From contig CAZPKC010000002.1 of assembly GCA_964587125.1 (NCBI GenBank), positions 1 to 64,000 on the forward strand: a stretch of 64,000 bases of DNA, written 5' to 3'. Origin of the DNA: CAIXLI01 sp964587125. GTDB taxonomy: Bacteria; Pseudomonadota; Alphaproteobacteria; UBA9219. The translations under genes were made by a program, and so were the position numbers. This document shows, in pieces, positions 50,476 through 60,179 of this stretch. Position 1 is the stretch's first letter, and each line of letters starts with the position of its first letter. Under the pieces are notes generated by a model that worked only from the letters and a program-made list of their open reading frames with translations, was not told the DNA's origin and ran no database searches.

Positions 50476-51243
50476 ATGAAAATCCTCGTCACCGTCAAAC
50501 GTGTTATCGACGCCAACGTGACAATCCGCATTAAGGCGGATCACAGCGGCGTCGAAACCGCGAACGCCAAAAGGACGATGAACCCTTTTGACGAAACGGC
50601 GGTCGAGGAAGCCGTCAGGTTGAAAGAAAAAGGCGTGGCTACCGAAACCGTCGCCATAACCCTTGGCCCCGCTGCGGCGCAGGAAACGCTGCGCGCCGCG
50701 CTGGCGATGGGCATCGACCGCGCTATCCATGTTCCCGTCGATACCGACGTTCAATCTCTGGGCGTTGCGCGGGCGCTTAAAAGCATCGTCGAAAAGGAAA
50801 AGCCCGATCTTGTCCTTATGGGCAAACAGGCAATCGATCAGGAGGGCGCCCAAACCGGAGCTTTGCTGGCGGCGCTTTTGGGGTGGGCGCAGGGAACGGT
50901 CGCTTCCGGCATCGAAATCGAAAAAGATATAGGCGGCGGCGGAAAAGCCAAAATCACGCGCGAGATCGACGGAGGCCGCGAAACGATCTCGATCAAGCTT
51001 CCGGCGGTAGTTACCGCCGACTTGCGCCTGAATACGCCCCGATTTGCCTCTTTGCCCAATATTATGAAGGCCAGGAAAAAGCCGATAGAAACGATTGCGG
51101 CAAAGGATTTAGGCGTCGATTTGACGCCGACGATCCAAATACTGAAAATCGCCCCGCCGGTTGCGCGCAAAGGCGGCATAAAAGTTCCCGATGTCGCGAC
51201 GCTTGTGGATAAACTCAGGAATGAAGCGAAAGTAATCCGATGA
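50476..51243 (+). CDS. etfB: Electron transfer flavoprotein beta subunit
   Basis: A 255-residue subunit of the FAD-containing ETF that shuttles electrons from acyl-CoA dehydrogenases to ETF-quinone oxidoreductase. The recognition loop LNTPRFASLPNIMKARKKP carries the lysines that are methylated in mitochondria; the methyltransferase at 12782-13453 is the probable modifier. AMP-binding residues are in the central domain (DQEGAQTGA). Its stop overlaps the HAD gene start by ATGA. Confidence 0.95.
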   Translation: MKILVTVKRVIDANVTIRIKADHSGVETANAKRTMNPFDETAVEEAVRLKEKGVATETVAITLGPAAAQETLRAALAMGIDRAIHVPVDTDVQSLGVARALKSIVEKEKPDLVLMGKQAIDQEGAQTGALLAALLGWAQGTVASGIEIEKDIGGGGKAKITREIDGGRETISIKLPAVVTADLRLNTPRFASLPNIMKARKKPIETIAAKDLGVDLTPTIQILKIAPPVARKGGIKVPDVATLVDKLRNEAKVIR

Positions 51244-51923
51244 GAGCAAAACCGATTACCAGAGGCGCGTGGGATTTTGGCGGCGTTCTGATCGATTGGA
51301 ATGCGGAGTATCTTTATCGCAAGATGATTCCCGACGAAAAGGAGCGGCATTTCTTTCTGACGCAGGTGTGCACGCTCGACTGGCATTATCTTCACGATGC
51401 AGGCGTTTCTTTCGAGGAAAACGCGCAAAAACTTCTTCCGAGATATGCAAACGATCCCCGAATGCAATCTCTCATCAGGGCATGGGGCGAACGTTACGAC
51501 GAGATGAACAGGGGCCCCATACAGGGGGCAGTCGATATCTTGACCGAATTGTGCGGCGCAGGCATAAAAAATTATGGGATAACCAACTGGCCCAAAGGGT
51601 CTTGGCCTCCGCCCAAAGGACGGTTCCCGTTTCTTTCCTTGTTTGAAGATATCGTTGTGTCCAGTAGTGAGGGCGTGACAAAACCGAACCCGAAGATCTT
51701 CGAAATTTTAATCGAACGCACGGGAGCGGATCCTCTGCACACATTCTTTGTCGATGACAAGCAGAAAAACGTGGACGCCGCTGCCGAATTTGGATTCACG
51801 GCGCTTCTTTTCACGACGCCCGAAGCCCTGAGAAGCGAACTTATTGAACTTGGCCTTCCCCTTTCGAAAAGGACGCAAAGATGCCAACCCTCGTCATTGC
51901 CGACCACGATCATAAAAACCTAA
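51240..51923 (+). CDS. HAD-superfamily hydrolase inserted between etfB and etfA
   Basis: A 227-residue haloacid dehalogenase-like phosphatase. Motif I is WDFGGVLIDW (nucleophilic Asp near residue 12), motif II ITNWP, motif III Lys in VTKPNPKIFE, and motif IV FFVDDKQKNVDAA. A helical cap (about 25-100) suits a small-molecule phosphatase or dehalogenase. It overlaps etfB by 4 bp and etfA by 43 bp, so the three are translated together. Substrate unknown; a flavin-related phosphate is an attractive idea, not shown. Confidence 0.8.
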   Translation: MRAKPITRGAWDFGGVLIDWNAEYLYRKMIPDEKERHFFLTQVCTLDWHYLHDAGVSFEENAQKLLPRYANDPRMQSLIRAWGERYDEMNRGPIQGAVDILTELCGAGIKNYGITNWPKGSWPPPKGRFPFLSLFEDIVVSSSEGVTKPNPKIFEILIERTGADPLHTFFVDDKQKNVDAAAEFGFTALLFTTPEALRSELIELGLPLSKRTQRCQPSSLPTTIIKT

Positions 51924-52810
51924 AATCCGCGACTTTAAGCGCGATCGCGGCGGCGACAAAGCTAAGGCAGCCCGTTACCGTGCTGGTGGCGGGGTTTTGT
52001 TGCTCGGGGGCGGCGACTGAAGCCAGTAAAGTAGCGGGCGTCAGCGAAGTTTTGCGGGCCGACGACGCAGTGTATGCTAACTTTTTGGCGGAAAACGTCG
52101 CGGCGCTGATCGCAAAAATAGCGGCTGCCTATTCGCATATTCTTGCGCCCGCGACGGGCTTCGGGAAAAACGTTCTTCCTCGCGCGGCGGGGCTATGCGG
52201 CGTGGCGCAGATATCCGACATCATCGGCATCGAAAGCGCGGATACTTTCCTTCGCCCGATTTATGCAGGCGCTGCTGTGGCAACCGTGAAGTCCTTGGAT
52301 AAGATCAAATTCATCACCGTGCGCACAACGGCGTTTGACCAAGCGGCCATCGGGGGTCTGTCGCCAATTAAAATTATCGAAGGGGCCGGAGACGCCGGTC
52401 TTTCGCACTATATAAGCGCCGAGATGACACAAGGCGCGCGCCCCGAACTGACGGCGGCAAAAATCGTCGTTTCCGGCGGCAGGGGCGTCGGGTCTGCCGA
52501 GAATTTCAAAAATGTGATCGAACCGCTGGCCGACAAACTGGGCGCTGCCGTCGGCGCAACGCGCTCGGCGGTCGATGGGGGGTTTATCTCGAACGACTGT
52601 CAGGTCGGGCAAACGGGGAAGATTGTGGCGCCAGACCTTTATATCGCGATTGGCCTTTCGGGCGTTATTCAGCATCTCGCGGGAATGAAGGACAGCAAAA
52701 CAATCGTCGCGATCAACAAAGACCCCGATGCGCCGATTTTCGCCGTTGCGGATTACGGGATTGTCGGCGATCTATTCACAATCGTGCCGGAATTGACGAA
52801 ATCCCTTTAA
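51881..52810 (+). CDS. etfA: Electron transfer flavoprotein alpha subunit
   Basis: A 309-residue subunit that binds FAD. The FAD-binding C-terminal part shows SGGRGVGSAENFKN, GATRSAVDGGF, QVGQTGKIVAPDLYIAIGLSG and the ADYGIVGDLF region. The ATG at 51881 has AAGGA upstream and overlaps the HAD gene. No ETF-QO gene is in the window. Confidence 0.95.
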   Translation: MPTLVIADHDHKNLKSATLSAIAAATKLRQPVTVLVAGFCCSGAATEASKVAGVSEVLRADDAVYANFLAENVAALIAKIAAAYSHILAPATGFGKNVLPRAAGLCGVAQISDIIGIESADTFLRPIYAGAAVATVKSLDKIKFITVRTTAFDQAAIGGLSPIKIIEGAGDAGLSHYISAEMTQGARPELTAAKIVVSGGRGVGSAENFKNVIEPLADKLGAAVGATRSAVDGGFISNDCQVGQTGKIVAPDLYIAIGLSGVIQHLAGMKDSKTIVAINKDPDAPIFAVADYGIVGDLFTIVPELTKSL

Positions 52811-53709
52811 TCCAAGCGCGGCATCGTGCGGCTGATGCGGCGCTCGTGGCGGATCAGGGTTACGCCCGAGGCGATGATGATCGCCGATCCGCAGAGCAAA
52901 TAAGCGTTTGGCACGTCGTTCCAAACCAAATAGCCGAACAATGCGCCCCAGATCATTTGCGAATACTGGAAGGGCGCGACAGCTGCCGCCGGGGCATGCC
53001 TATACGCTTGGGCGAGCAGGTTCCATCCAATGCCGCCAAGAGCCCCCGAAACGCAAAGAACGAAAAAAATCCAAGGCGTTATGGCCGTAAATCCCGTTAC
53101 CAAACAAAAAACAAAACCACCGAGGGTCAAAAAAACGCGCGGATAAAACGCCACGCATTCGCTTCTTTCCTTATCCGCCACGACCCGAAGCAAGAACATC
53201 TGAATCGACGATCCCGCCATATTGCCGAAAAGAAAAAGGTATGGAAGACCCGAATCTATGTGCTGAAAAAGATTCGAAGGATTGACCGCAACGACGACGC
53301 CCGCGAATCCCGCGGCAATCACAAACGCGCGGTTCCAGCCTAGGGATTCCTTTAAAAAAACGGCAGCCAGGCAGGCTACAGCCATCGGCGTTAAAAAAGA
53401 AACGATATACATGTTGGCCAAAGGCAAGCGGGGAAGCGCCAACATCCAGAAAATAAAGCCCACCAACTGGCATAGGCCCAGCACGACGAGACCCTTCTTA
53501 TTATGTGGGCGCAAATCGCCAAGCCTTCCACGAAAAACCGACAGGAGGAAAATAGTCGCCATGCTGCCAAGGCCGAAGATCATCAGGATCTCCCCCTGCG
53601 AGACACCCGCGTCTTGCGCAATCTTCATAAGCGCATCACTAAGGGGCCAGCCGGCAAATACGACCGAGGCTAAAAAAGCGGCGCGAGGATAATTCCGAGA
53701 AGAGGTCAA
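52807..53709 (-). CDS. EamA/DMT-family transporter
   Basis: A 300-residue drug/metabolite transporter with ten predicted transmembrane helices in two EamA repeats (about 10-140 and 150-290). The conserved PLANMYIVSFLTPMAV and PFQYSQMIWGALFGYLVW are near the repeat ends. Substrate unknown. Its stop overlaps the etfA stop by 4 bp (convergent). Confidence 0.88.
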   Translation of the reverse strand: MTSSRNYPRAAFLASVVFAGWPLSDALMKIAQDAGVSQGEILMIFGLGSMATIFLLSVFRGRLGDLRPHNKKGLVVLGLCQLVGFIFWMLALPRLPLANMYIVSFLTPMAVACLAAVFLKESLGWNRAFVIAAGFAGVVVAVNPSNLFQHIDSGLPYLFLFGNMAGSSIQMFLLRVVADKERSECVAFYPRVFLTLGGFVFCLVTGFTAITPWIFFVLCVSGALGGIGWNLLAQAYRHAPAAAVAPFQYSQMIWGALFGYLVWNDVPNAYLLCGSAIIIASGVTLIRHERRISRTMPRLD

Positions 53710-53822
53710 AAAAACTCCGTTTTAGGCGGGGAACGCATGTTTTTCACAAAGTTAATCAAAAGAGGGGTAAATTTTACCGCTATTCTTTTGCTTTAGGCAA
53801 GCGGCAACAAACAATATCTTAT

Positions 53823-54701
53823 TTGATTGCCAGAACCCTGTGGCTCGGAGCAAGATATTTCCAGCGCGGCTCAGGCGCCGTTAGGGAAACGAAGCGAGCA
53901 AAAGGCATGAAGCTTTCCGTTCTAAAACTCTCGATCAGCAATAAAAAAAGCGAGTTTGCATACCGCGCCGATTCCATCAGCGATAAAGGCGTTATCAGCC
54001 AGATTTTTAAGAACCAGAACTACAATATTGTCGGATGGACACAGGGAAAGAAACTCTGGGAATATCATGTCGAACAAAGCAAAAAACGGCCATCGTTGAT
54101 TGTAGACGCGGGGGCGAACATCGGCGCGTCCGTCGTCTATTTTTTAAACATGTTCGACAATTCTTTCGTTTTTTCCATAGAGCCAGAGAAGGAAAACGGA
54201 CGGCTTTTGGAAACAAATACGGCAAGCTATCCCAACAAAATTAACTTTCACGGAGCCATTTCCGATTGCGACGGCGATCTTGCCCTTGTGGACCCAGGGC
54301 TGTCGGATTGGGGTTTTAGGACGGCGAGCGTAGAAGAAATTCCGCCTGAAAAGAGAATAATTGTTCCTGGTATTTCGCCGCAGACGATCCTTTCTCACCC
54401 CAAAGTTGCCCATACGACGCCGCTTATATTCAAAGTCGATATCGAAGGCGGGGAAAGCCGTTTGTTCGACGGAGATACGTCGTGGATGAATAAATTTCCG
54501 CTCATCATCATCGAACTGCACGACTGGCTGCTTCCGTTTTCGGGGTCGTCGAGGAGCTTCCTGCGCGCCGTCGCCCGTTATGACTTCGATTTTGTGTATA
54601 GGGGAGAAAACATCTTCCTTTTTAACCGCAGCATTCTGGCGCCAGAGACGGGCGCCCAACGCAAGCCAAAAAAAGAACGCGGACGGAAGGGCTCCTCATA
54701 A
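53823..54701 (+). CDS. FkbM-family methyltransferase
   Basis: A 292-residue SAM methyltransferase: IVDAGANIGASVVYFL (SAM loop), FSIEPEKEN, and the FkbM acidic motif KVDIEGGESRLF with IIELHD. Starts at a TTG at 53823; an ATG at 53907 with AAAGG upstream is the alternative and would give 264 residues. The C-terminus is Lys/Arg-rich. It precedes another methyltransferase gene, so a sugar- or lipid-modifying set is plausible. Confidence 0.8.
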   Translation: MIARTLWLGARYFQRGSGAVRETKRAKGMKLSVLKLSISNKKSEFAYRADSISDKGVISQIFKNQNYNIVGWTQGKKLWEYHVEQSKKRPSLIVDAGANIGASVVYFLNMFDNSFVFSIEPEKENGRLLETNTASYPNKINFHGAISDCDGDLALVDPGLSDWGFRTASVEEIPPEKRIIVPGISPQTILSHPKVAHTTPLIFKVDIEGGESRLFDGDTSWMNKFPLIIIELHDWLLPFSGSSRSFLRAVARYDFDFVYRGENIFLFNRSILAPETGAQRKPKKERGRKGSS

Positions 54702-54769
54702 ACCCTATACTTAAAGCGCCGGGCAACGTATAGTTTTGCGGGCCCCTTGCGCGCGGAAAACAAATCTTC

Positions 54770-55393
54770 ATGAACGAATATCAATTTACAAACGATTGGT
54801 TCGACACCATCGCAAAAAAAGTGTGGGACAAGGTCGTTCCGCTTATCAAGCCGACAAAAATCCTCGAAGTAGGGTCATATGAAGGCGCGAGCGCCTGTTA
54901 CCTCATAGAGAAGTGCGGCGCGGAAACCGATCTCGAGATCCATTGTGTCGACACGTGGAGCGGAGGCCTCGTGCGCCTTGTCAGCGAAGAGGACGAAAGG
55001 GCGATCGAAGCGCGGTTTAAACACAACATAAAACTTGCCACGGAAGCGTCGCCGAACAAAATCAACGTCGTCGTGCATCGGGGGCTTTCGGATAATTGCC
55101 TTTCACGGCTTTTAAGCGAGAACAAAAAGGACTATTTCGACTTTATCTATATCGACGGATCGCACGAAGCGTCCGAAGTCTTGTGCGACGCCGTGCTAGG
55201 GTTCAAGTTGCTGAGGATAGGCGGAATTATGGCGTTTGACGATTATCTTTGGACGAAAGAATTTCCCTACGGCAAAGATATTTTACGCTGTCCCAAGCCT
55301 GCCATCGACGCCTTCATCAATCTGAACATCCGTAAACTGCAAATCCTATCGGCGCCTCTTTATCAAATTTATATTCAAAAAACGGCTGATTAA
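54770..55393 (+). CDS. Class I SAM-dependent methyltransferase (MT_24 type)
   Basis: A 207-residue methyltransferase with LEVGSYEGASACYLI as SAM loop, HCVDTWSGGL as the acidic strand and DFIYIDGSHEASEVLCD as the MT_24 signature. Such enzymes often act in surface glycan or macrolide modification. It lies 68 bp after the FkbM gene. Confidence 0.82.
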   Translation: MNEYQFTNDWFDTIAKKVWDKVVPLIKPTKILEVGSYEGASACYLIEKCGAETDLEIHCVDTWSGGLVRLVSEEDERAIEARFKHNIKLATEASPNKINVVVHRGLSDNCLSRLLSENKKDYFDFIYIDGSHEASEVLCDAVLGFKLLRIGGIMAFDDYLWTKEFPYGKDILRCPKPAIDAFINLNIRKLQILSAPLYQIYIQKTAD

Positions 55394-55989
55394 GCGGGCC
55401 TGTTTTTGAATTTTTGAATAAGGCCTTTTAATAAATCAACGCTGGGTTCCCTGTATAAATCGTCAACGATTTCCCCGAGGCGCTCGACCGGCAAATCCCA
55501 CCATTTTAATTCCAGCAGCAAGTCACGGATTTCTTCGTTAAATCTGTATTTCATGTGCTTGGCGGGATTTCCCCCGACGACTTCATAGGGCGATACATTT
55601 TTCACCACATGCGCATTTGCCGCGATAATAGCGCCGTCGCCGACGGTGACGCCGGACATAATCGTTGCCCCGCTTCCGATCCAGACGTCGTTTCCAATGA
55701 CCACGTCCCCCTTGGTTGTCGCGCGCCGGGCCGCGCCCCCGAATTTTTCCGGAAAGAGAGGCTCGAAAGGAAACGCCGTGCTTCCGCCAACGCGATGATT
55801 TCCGCCAAGAAAAACGCATGTCCGGTCGCCTATGGAACAAAATTTGCCGATGGTGAGCGTTGCGCCTTCGTCCCATTGCCGGATAAGAAGATATTCAAAT
55901 CCGAACGTGAAGCTTCCAATGATGACCCGGCTTTTGCCCACCATCCCTTCTTTTTTAGATTCTTCCTTGTTGTTTAAGGCGGGCGACAT
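55390..55989 (-). CDS. Hexapeptide-repeat acetyltransferase (CatB-like)
   Basis: A 199-residue left-handed beta-helix acyltransferase. Hexapeptide repeats such as ISGVTVG-type VTVGDGAIIAANAHVV and IGNDVWIGSGATI are clear, with the catalytic His in GGNHRVG. The xenobiotic acetyltransferase group (VatD/CatB) has this length. ATG at 55989 with AGAGA upstream; the gene follows secA by 13 bp and may be co-transcribed. Substrate could be a sugar of a surface polymer. Confidence 0.85.
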   Translation of the reverse strand: MSPALNNKEESKKEGMVGKSRVIIGSFTFGFEYLLIRQWDEGATLTIGKFCSIGDRTCVFLGGNHRVGGSTAFPFEPLFPEKFGGAARRATTKGDVVIGNDVWIGSGATIMSGVTVGDGAIIAANAHVVKNVSPYEVVGGNPAKHMKYRFNEEIRDLLLELKWWDLPVERLGEIVDDLYREPSVDLLKGLIQKFKNRPA

Positions 55990-56002
55990 AGCGTCTCTTT
56001 GG

Positions 56003-58759
56003 TTATTCTTTATGTCCGTGGCAATGCTTGAATTTTTTGCCTGAACCGCAAGGGCAGGGCGCGTTGCGCGGCGTCTGCTCCCACGTATCGGGATTGGATT
56101 GATCGAACACGGCATGATGTGCGGGCAGCGCCGTTATATGCCGCGGCGCCGAAGAAGGCCGCGCGATCATGCCTTCCGGCAACGGCGCTCCGCCGAAAGG
56201 CATCGCAGCGCCCGCTTCGTCCCCGCTTATTTCCGTCATCGCGGCGGCCCGCTGGCGCTCCAGAATTTCTTCCATCGAAGGCAAGCGCATGCCGGCGCGC
56301 ATAAGGGCGCGCGTCACCTCTTCCCTGATGTCGACGAGCATAAGCTGATAGAGACCGAACGCCTCGCGGCTATATTCGTTTAAGGGGTCGCGTTGCCCGT
56401 ACCCGCGCAGATGAATGCCCTGACGCAACTGATCGAGCGCGAGCAAATGATCTTTCCACGCCTGATCGAGCGTGCCGAGCAACGCCGCTTTTTCCGCGTG
56501 CCGCATCGCGCTTTCTTCGATAATCGCGGTTTTTTCCCTTAGTTTTTCATCAGCGGCTTTTTTGATGCGTTCCTCGATTTCGACCTCGGCGATATTGTTT
56601 TCCGCAGCCCATGCCGCGATCGGCAAATCGAGAGATAAAACGTCCTTGACCCTTTCCTGCAATCCGGCGACGTCCCATTGCTCGACGTAGGAATGCGGCG
56701 GGATCGCTTTCATCACGAAATCGTGGACGACTTCTTCGCGCAAATCGCCGATGACGTCCGAAATATCCGCTGCCGCCATGATATCGCGGCGCTGCTCATA
56801 AATGACCTTGCGCTGATTGTTCATAATATTGTCGAACTTCAGCAGATTTTTGCGGATGTCGAAATTGCGCGCCTCGACCTTTTGCTGCGCCTTCGCCAAA
56901 GCCGTGGTGATCCAGGGATGGGCGATCTTTTCGCCATCGCGCAGCCCCAATTTGGCCAAAATCGCCTGCGTCTGGTTATGCGCGCCGAAAATACGCATCA
57001 GATCGTCCTCGAGCGACAGGAAAAACATCGATGCGCCCGGATCGCCCTGACGCCCTGAACGCCCCCGCAATTGGTTGTCGATGCGGCGGGATTCGTGGCG
57101 TTCGGTTCCGATGACGAACAGGCCGCCTGCTTCGCGCACTTTTTCGCGCGCCGCGTCGATTTCCTTGCGCAAGGCCCCTACCGTGGCTTCATCCGGCGCG
57201 CCCGAGGCCGAAAGCTCGGCGAGGCGCGCATCGAAGTTGCCGCCCAATTGAATGTCCGTACCGCGCCCCGCCATGTTGGTGGCGATCGTCACGGCGCCCG
57301 GGCGGCCCGCCTGCGCGATAATTGCGGCTTCTTGGTCATGAAAACGCGCGTTGAGAACGTTATGCAGAACGCCGCGTTTCTTGAGCGCTTCCGACAAAAT
57401 TTCCGATTTCTCGATCGACACCGTGCCGACGAGCGTCGGCTGCCCGCGCTTGCGACACTCTTCGATGAGCTTGATGATCGCTTCGTTCTTTTCCGCCATC
57501 GTGCCGTAGACTTCGTCGTTCATGTCGTCGCGGATCGCGGGCACGTTGGTCGGAATTTCGATGACGTCGAGATTATAAATTTCGGCGAATTCCGCCGCTT
57601 CGGTAAGCGCCGTGCCGGTCATGCCCGATAGCTTGGGATACAGGCGAAAATAATTCTGGAACGTGATGGAAGCCAGCGTCTGGTTTTCGCGCTGAATCGA
57701 GACGAACTCTTTGGCCTCCAAAGCTTGGTGCAGGCCGTCTGAAAAACGGCGGCCTTCCATCATGCGCCCCGTAAATTCGTCGATAATAACGACTTTGTCG
57801 TTTTTGACGATGTAATCGACATCGCGTGCGAACATCTTATGCGCGCGCAAAGCCTGATTGACGTGATGCACGATCATGACGTTGGCGGGATCGTAAAGTC
57901 CGCCGCCGGAATTTGGAGCAAGCAATCCAGCCTCGCCCAGAAGCTGCTCGATCTTTTCGTTGCCCGCCTCGGTCAGCGCGACGGTCTTGCTTTTCTCGTC
58001 TTTTTCGTAATCGGAAGGATCAAGCTTCGGGATGATTTCGTTGACTTTCGTGTAAAGCTCGGAAGAGTCTTCCGCCGGACCTGAAATAATCAGCGGCGTG
58101 CGCGCCTCGTCGATCAAAATGCTGTCCACTTCGTCGACGATCGCGAAATTAAAGGGGCGCTGAACGAGGTCTTCTTGCGCGAATTTCATGTTATCGCGCA
58201 AATAGTCGAACCCGAATTCATTATTGGTTCCGTACGTTATATCGGCGGCGTAGGCAGCGCGGCGTTCGTCGTCGTCGAGGCCGTGCACGATGCATCCGAC
58301 CGAAAGCCCCAGAAAGTTATGAATACGCCCCATCCATTGGCTGTCGCGCTGCGCCAGATAATCGTTGACGGTGACGATGTGCACGCCTTTGCCCGTCAAC
58401 CCGTTCAGATAGCTCGGTAAAACGGCGACCAGCGTTTTGCCTTCTCCCGTGCGCATTTCGGCGATTTTGCCCTGATGTAAAACGATGCCGCCGCGCAATT
58501 GCACGTCAAAGGGACGCTGCCCTAAAACGCGCCAAGCGGCTTCGCGCACGACCGCGAAAGCTTCGGGCAGCAAAACGTCGAGTTTTTCGCCGTTTGCCAA
58601 ACGCGCGCGAAATTCCGGCGTTTTGGCGCGCAAAGCCTCGTCGGACAGGGCTTTGATTTGCGGCTCAAGCGCATTGATGCGGGCGACCAAGGGCGTCTGC
58701 GCTTGTAAAACGCGATCGTTATGGGAGCCGAATAACTTACGTACAACGGAAGAGATCAT
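56003..58759 (-). CDS. secA: Preprotein translocase ATPase SecA
   Basis: A 918-residue motor of the Sec translocon. Walker A GEGKTLVAVLP near residue 103, VDEVDSILIDEARTPLI (DEVD box), GRGTDIQLGG and the helical scaffold are present. The C-terminal zinc tail CPCGSGKKFKHCHG binds SecB. Length is typical. Confidence 0.97.
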   Translation of the reverse strand: MISSVVRKLFGSHNDRVLQAQTPLVARINALEPQIKALSDEALRAKTPEFRARLANGEKLDVLLPEAFAVVREAAWRVLGQRPFDVQLRGGIVLHQGKIAEMRTGEGKTLVAVLPSYLNGLTGKGVHIVTVNDYLAQRDSQWMGRIHNFLGLSVGCIVHGLDDDERRAAYAADITYGTNNEFGFDYLRDNMKFAQEDLVQRPFNFAIVDEVDSILIDEARTPLIISGPAEDSSELYTKVNEIIPKLDPSDYEKDEKSKTVALTEAGNEKIEQLLGEAGLLAPNSGGGLYDPANVMIVHHVNQALRAHKMFARDVDYIVKNDKVVIIDEFTGRMMEGRRFSDGLHQALEAKEFVSIQRENQTLASITFQNYFRLYPKLSGMTGTALTEAAEFAEIYNLDVIEIPTNVPAIRDDMNDEVYGTMAEKNEAIIKLIEECRKRGQPTLVGTVSIEKSEILSEALKKRGVLHNVLNARFHDQEAAIIAQAGRPGAVTIATNMAGRGTDIQLGGNFDARLAELSASGAPDEATVGALRKEIDAAREKVREAGGLFVIGTERHESRRIDNQLRGRSGRQGDPGASMFFLSLEDDLMRIFGAHNQTQAILAKLGLRDGEKIAHPWITTALAKAQQKVEARNFDIRKNLLKFDNIMNNQRKVIYEQRRDIMAAADISDVIGDLREEVVHDFVMKAIPPHSYVEQWDVAGLQERVKDVLSLDLPIAAWAAENNIAEVEIEERIKKAADEKLREKTAIIEESAMRHAEKAALLGTLDQAWKDHLLALDQLRQGIHLRGYGQRDPLNEYSREAFGLYQLMLVDIREEVTRALMRAGMRLPSMEEILERQRAAAMTEISGDEAGAAMPFGGAPLPEGMIARPSSAPRHITALPAHHAVFDQSNPDTWEQTPRNAPCPCGSGKKFKHCHGHKE

Positions 58760-58934
58760 TATAGAAAATCAGGGGGCAAGGGGTGCGAAAAAAGCGTACA
58801 TTCTTTGTGCCTCTTAAATGGCGGTTTTGAGGCAAAAATGCAAGAGAATGCGGCGTTTTCTTTGTGCCAAGCGCAAAACCCCCTCAGGACAAGGAAGCAG
58901 GAAGGTTAACCCGCCCTGTTTTCCCGAGAGAAGG

Positions 58935-60122
58935 TTATTGAATCGTTCCTTTGGTTCCGCGCACGACCCACTGGTCTCCTTGCGCGGCAATTGCGGTGAT
59001 CTTGCCGATCCCGGAAATGCTGTCGCCGACGTGAATCTCCTTCAAATTATGCGACGTCAACCCTTGGGAAACCCACGCATGGCCTGGCGAGGCGGCGCGC
59101 AAAACCCATTTGCCCGCGGACGCGGTTTTTTGCGTCGCCGGGGCGCCCTTTTTATGTGCGACAACATGCGGCGCCTTATGTTTTGCCGCCGTAGAATGCT
59201 TATGAACGGGGGTTGCCTCGGGCGCAGCCTGAGGCGTGACAACGGATGCCTGTGCAAGGGGAGTCGGCCCCGCGCCTAGCGTCGCGATGCGCTGTTCGAT
59301 CCTGTCAAGCCGGTCTTGTAAATCTTTCGGCAAAGGAGCAGGCGCGGCATTTGCGTTTGAAGAAGCGGCGAGGGCGCTGGTCATTTGTCCTAACTGCTGG
59401 TTAGCCTGATCGAGCGCTTTTTGCAGGGAATCGACGCGGGAAGCCAGCATATCGATACGCGGATCGGGAGTATTGATTGCTTGGCTTGGCGCAACGCTAA
59501 CGGGCGCGGGTGCGACAGGAACCACGGCTGCAGAAACGGGCGCTGTAGGGGACGGCGCCGCAAGCGGTGGAACGGCTTCTGCGGCGGGAGAATTTGTTGC
59601 CGCTGCCGGGGCCTCTGCAGGAATAACGGGCGCGCTTGGCAAGGGATTCTCGGCAGATTTGGCCTCCGGCGCTGGAGCTTCCGGTGAAGAAGGAAGCGCG
59701 CTGGAAGACGCCCCCAAAGACGGTCCACCGGAAGTGTCTTCTTTTTGCGCGACGAAATCCGTTTTTGGCGCAGCTGGCTCGGGATTTGCGGCAGGCGCAG
59801 GAGCCTGCGACGGCGTTGGCGCGGGCAAAGGGAGAATGCTGGCTGCCGGTTTGTTAATCGGAGCAGGTCCGGAGGAAGAAGAAAGGCCGCCTAATTGCCA
59901 CCACGCAACGGATCCAAGCAAAAGAACGCCGCCGATAGCTGCAGCGATAGGCAAAAAAGCGGAACGATGCGCCGATTTTTCGTCAAGAGGTTCCTCCGCC
60001 AAGGCCTCATCGGAAAATTCATAATCGGAGGGAGCTTCGGTCACGGCATCCTGCGTTTCCGGCTTTTCAAGAGGAGCCTCTCCGTCTTGATCATGCGGAT
60101 CGGAGCCAAAAGTGTCGGTCAT
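58935..60122 (-). CDS. dotF: DotF/IcmG-like protein of the type IVB secretion system
   Basis: A 395-residue bitopic inner-membrane protein: acidic cytoplasmic N-terminus, one helix at about 53-70 (FLPIAAAIGGVLLLGSVAWW), a long Pro/Ala-rich periplasmic stalk, a short coiled coil (IDMLASRVDSLQKALDQANQ), and a folded C-terminal domain ending WVVRGTKGTIQ. It is the third gene of dotH-dotG-dotF, the order in Legionella (icmK-icmE-icmG). AGGAG precedes the ATG. Assigned mostly from order and topology; the C-terminal domain fits the IcmG/TraP type loosely. Confidence 0.65.
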   Translation of the reverse strand: MTDTFGSDPHDQDGEAPLEKPETQDAVTEAPSDYEFSDEALAEEPLDEKSAHRSAFLPIAAAIGGVLLLGSVAWWQLGGLSSSSGPAPINKPAASILPLPAPTPSQAPAPAANPEPAAPKTDFVAQKEDTSGGPSLGASSSALPSSPEAPAPEAKSAENPLPSAPVIPAEAPAAATNSPAAEAVPPLAAPSPTAPVSAAVVPVAPAPVSVAPSQAINTPDPRIDMLASRVDSLQKALDQANQQLGQMTSALAASSNANAAPAPLPKDLQDRLDRIEQRIATLGAGPTPLAQASVVTPQAAPEATPVHKHSTAAKHKAPHVVAHKKGAPATQKTASAGKWVLRAASPGHAWVSQGLTSHNLKEIHVGDSISGIGKITAIAAQGDQWVVRGTKGTIQ

Positions 60123-60179
60123 AAGTTAACTCCTGCGATTGTAACCAGACGCGAAAGCCTGGGAGTTTTAAGACAAGGA

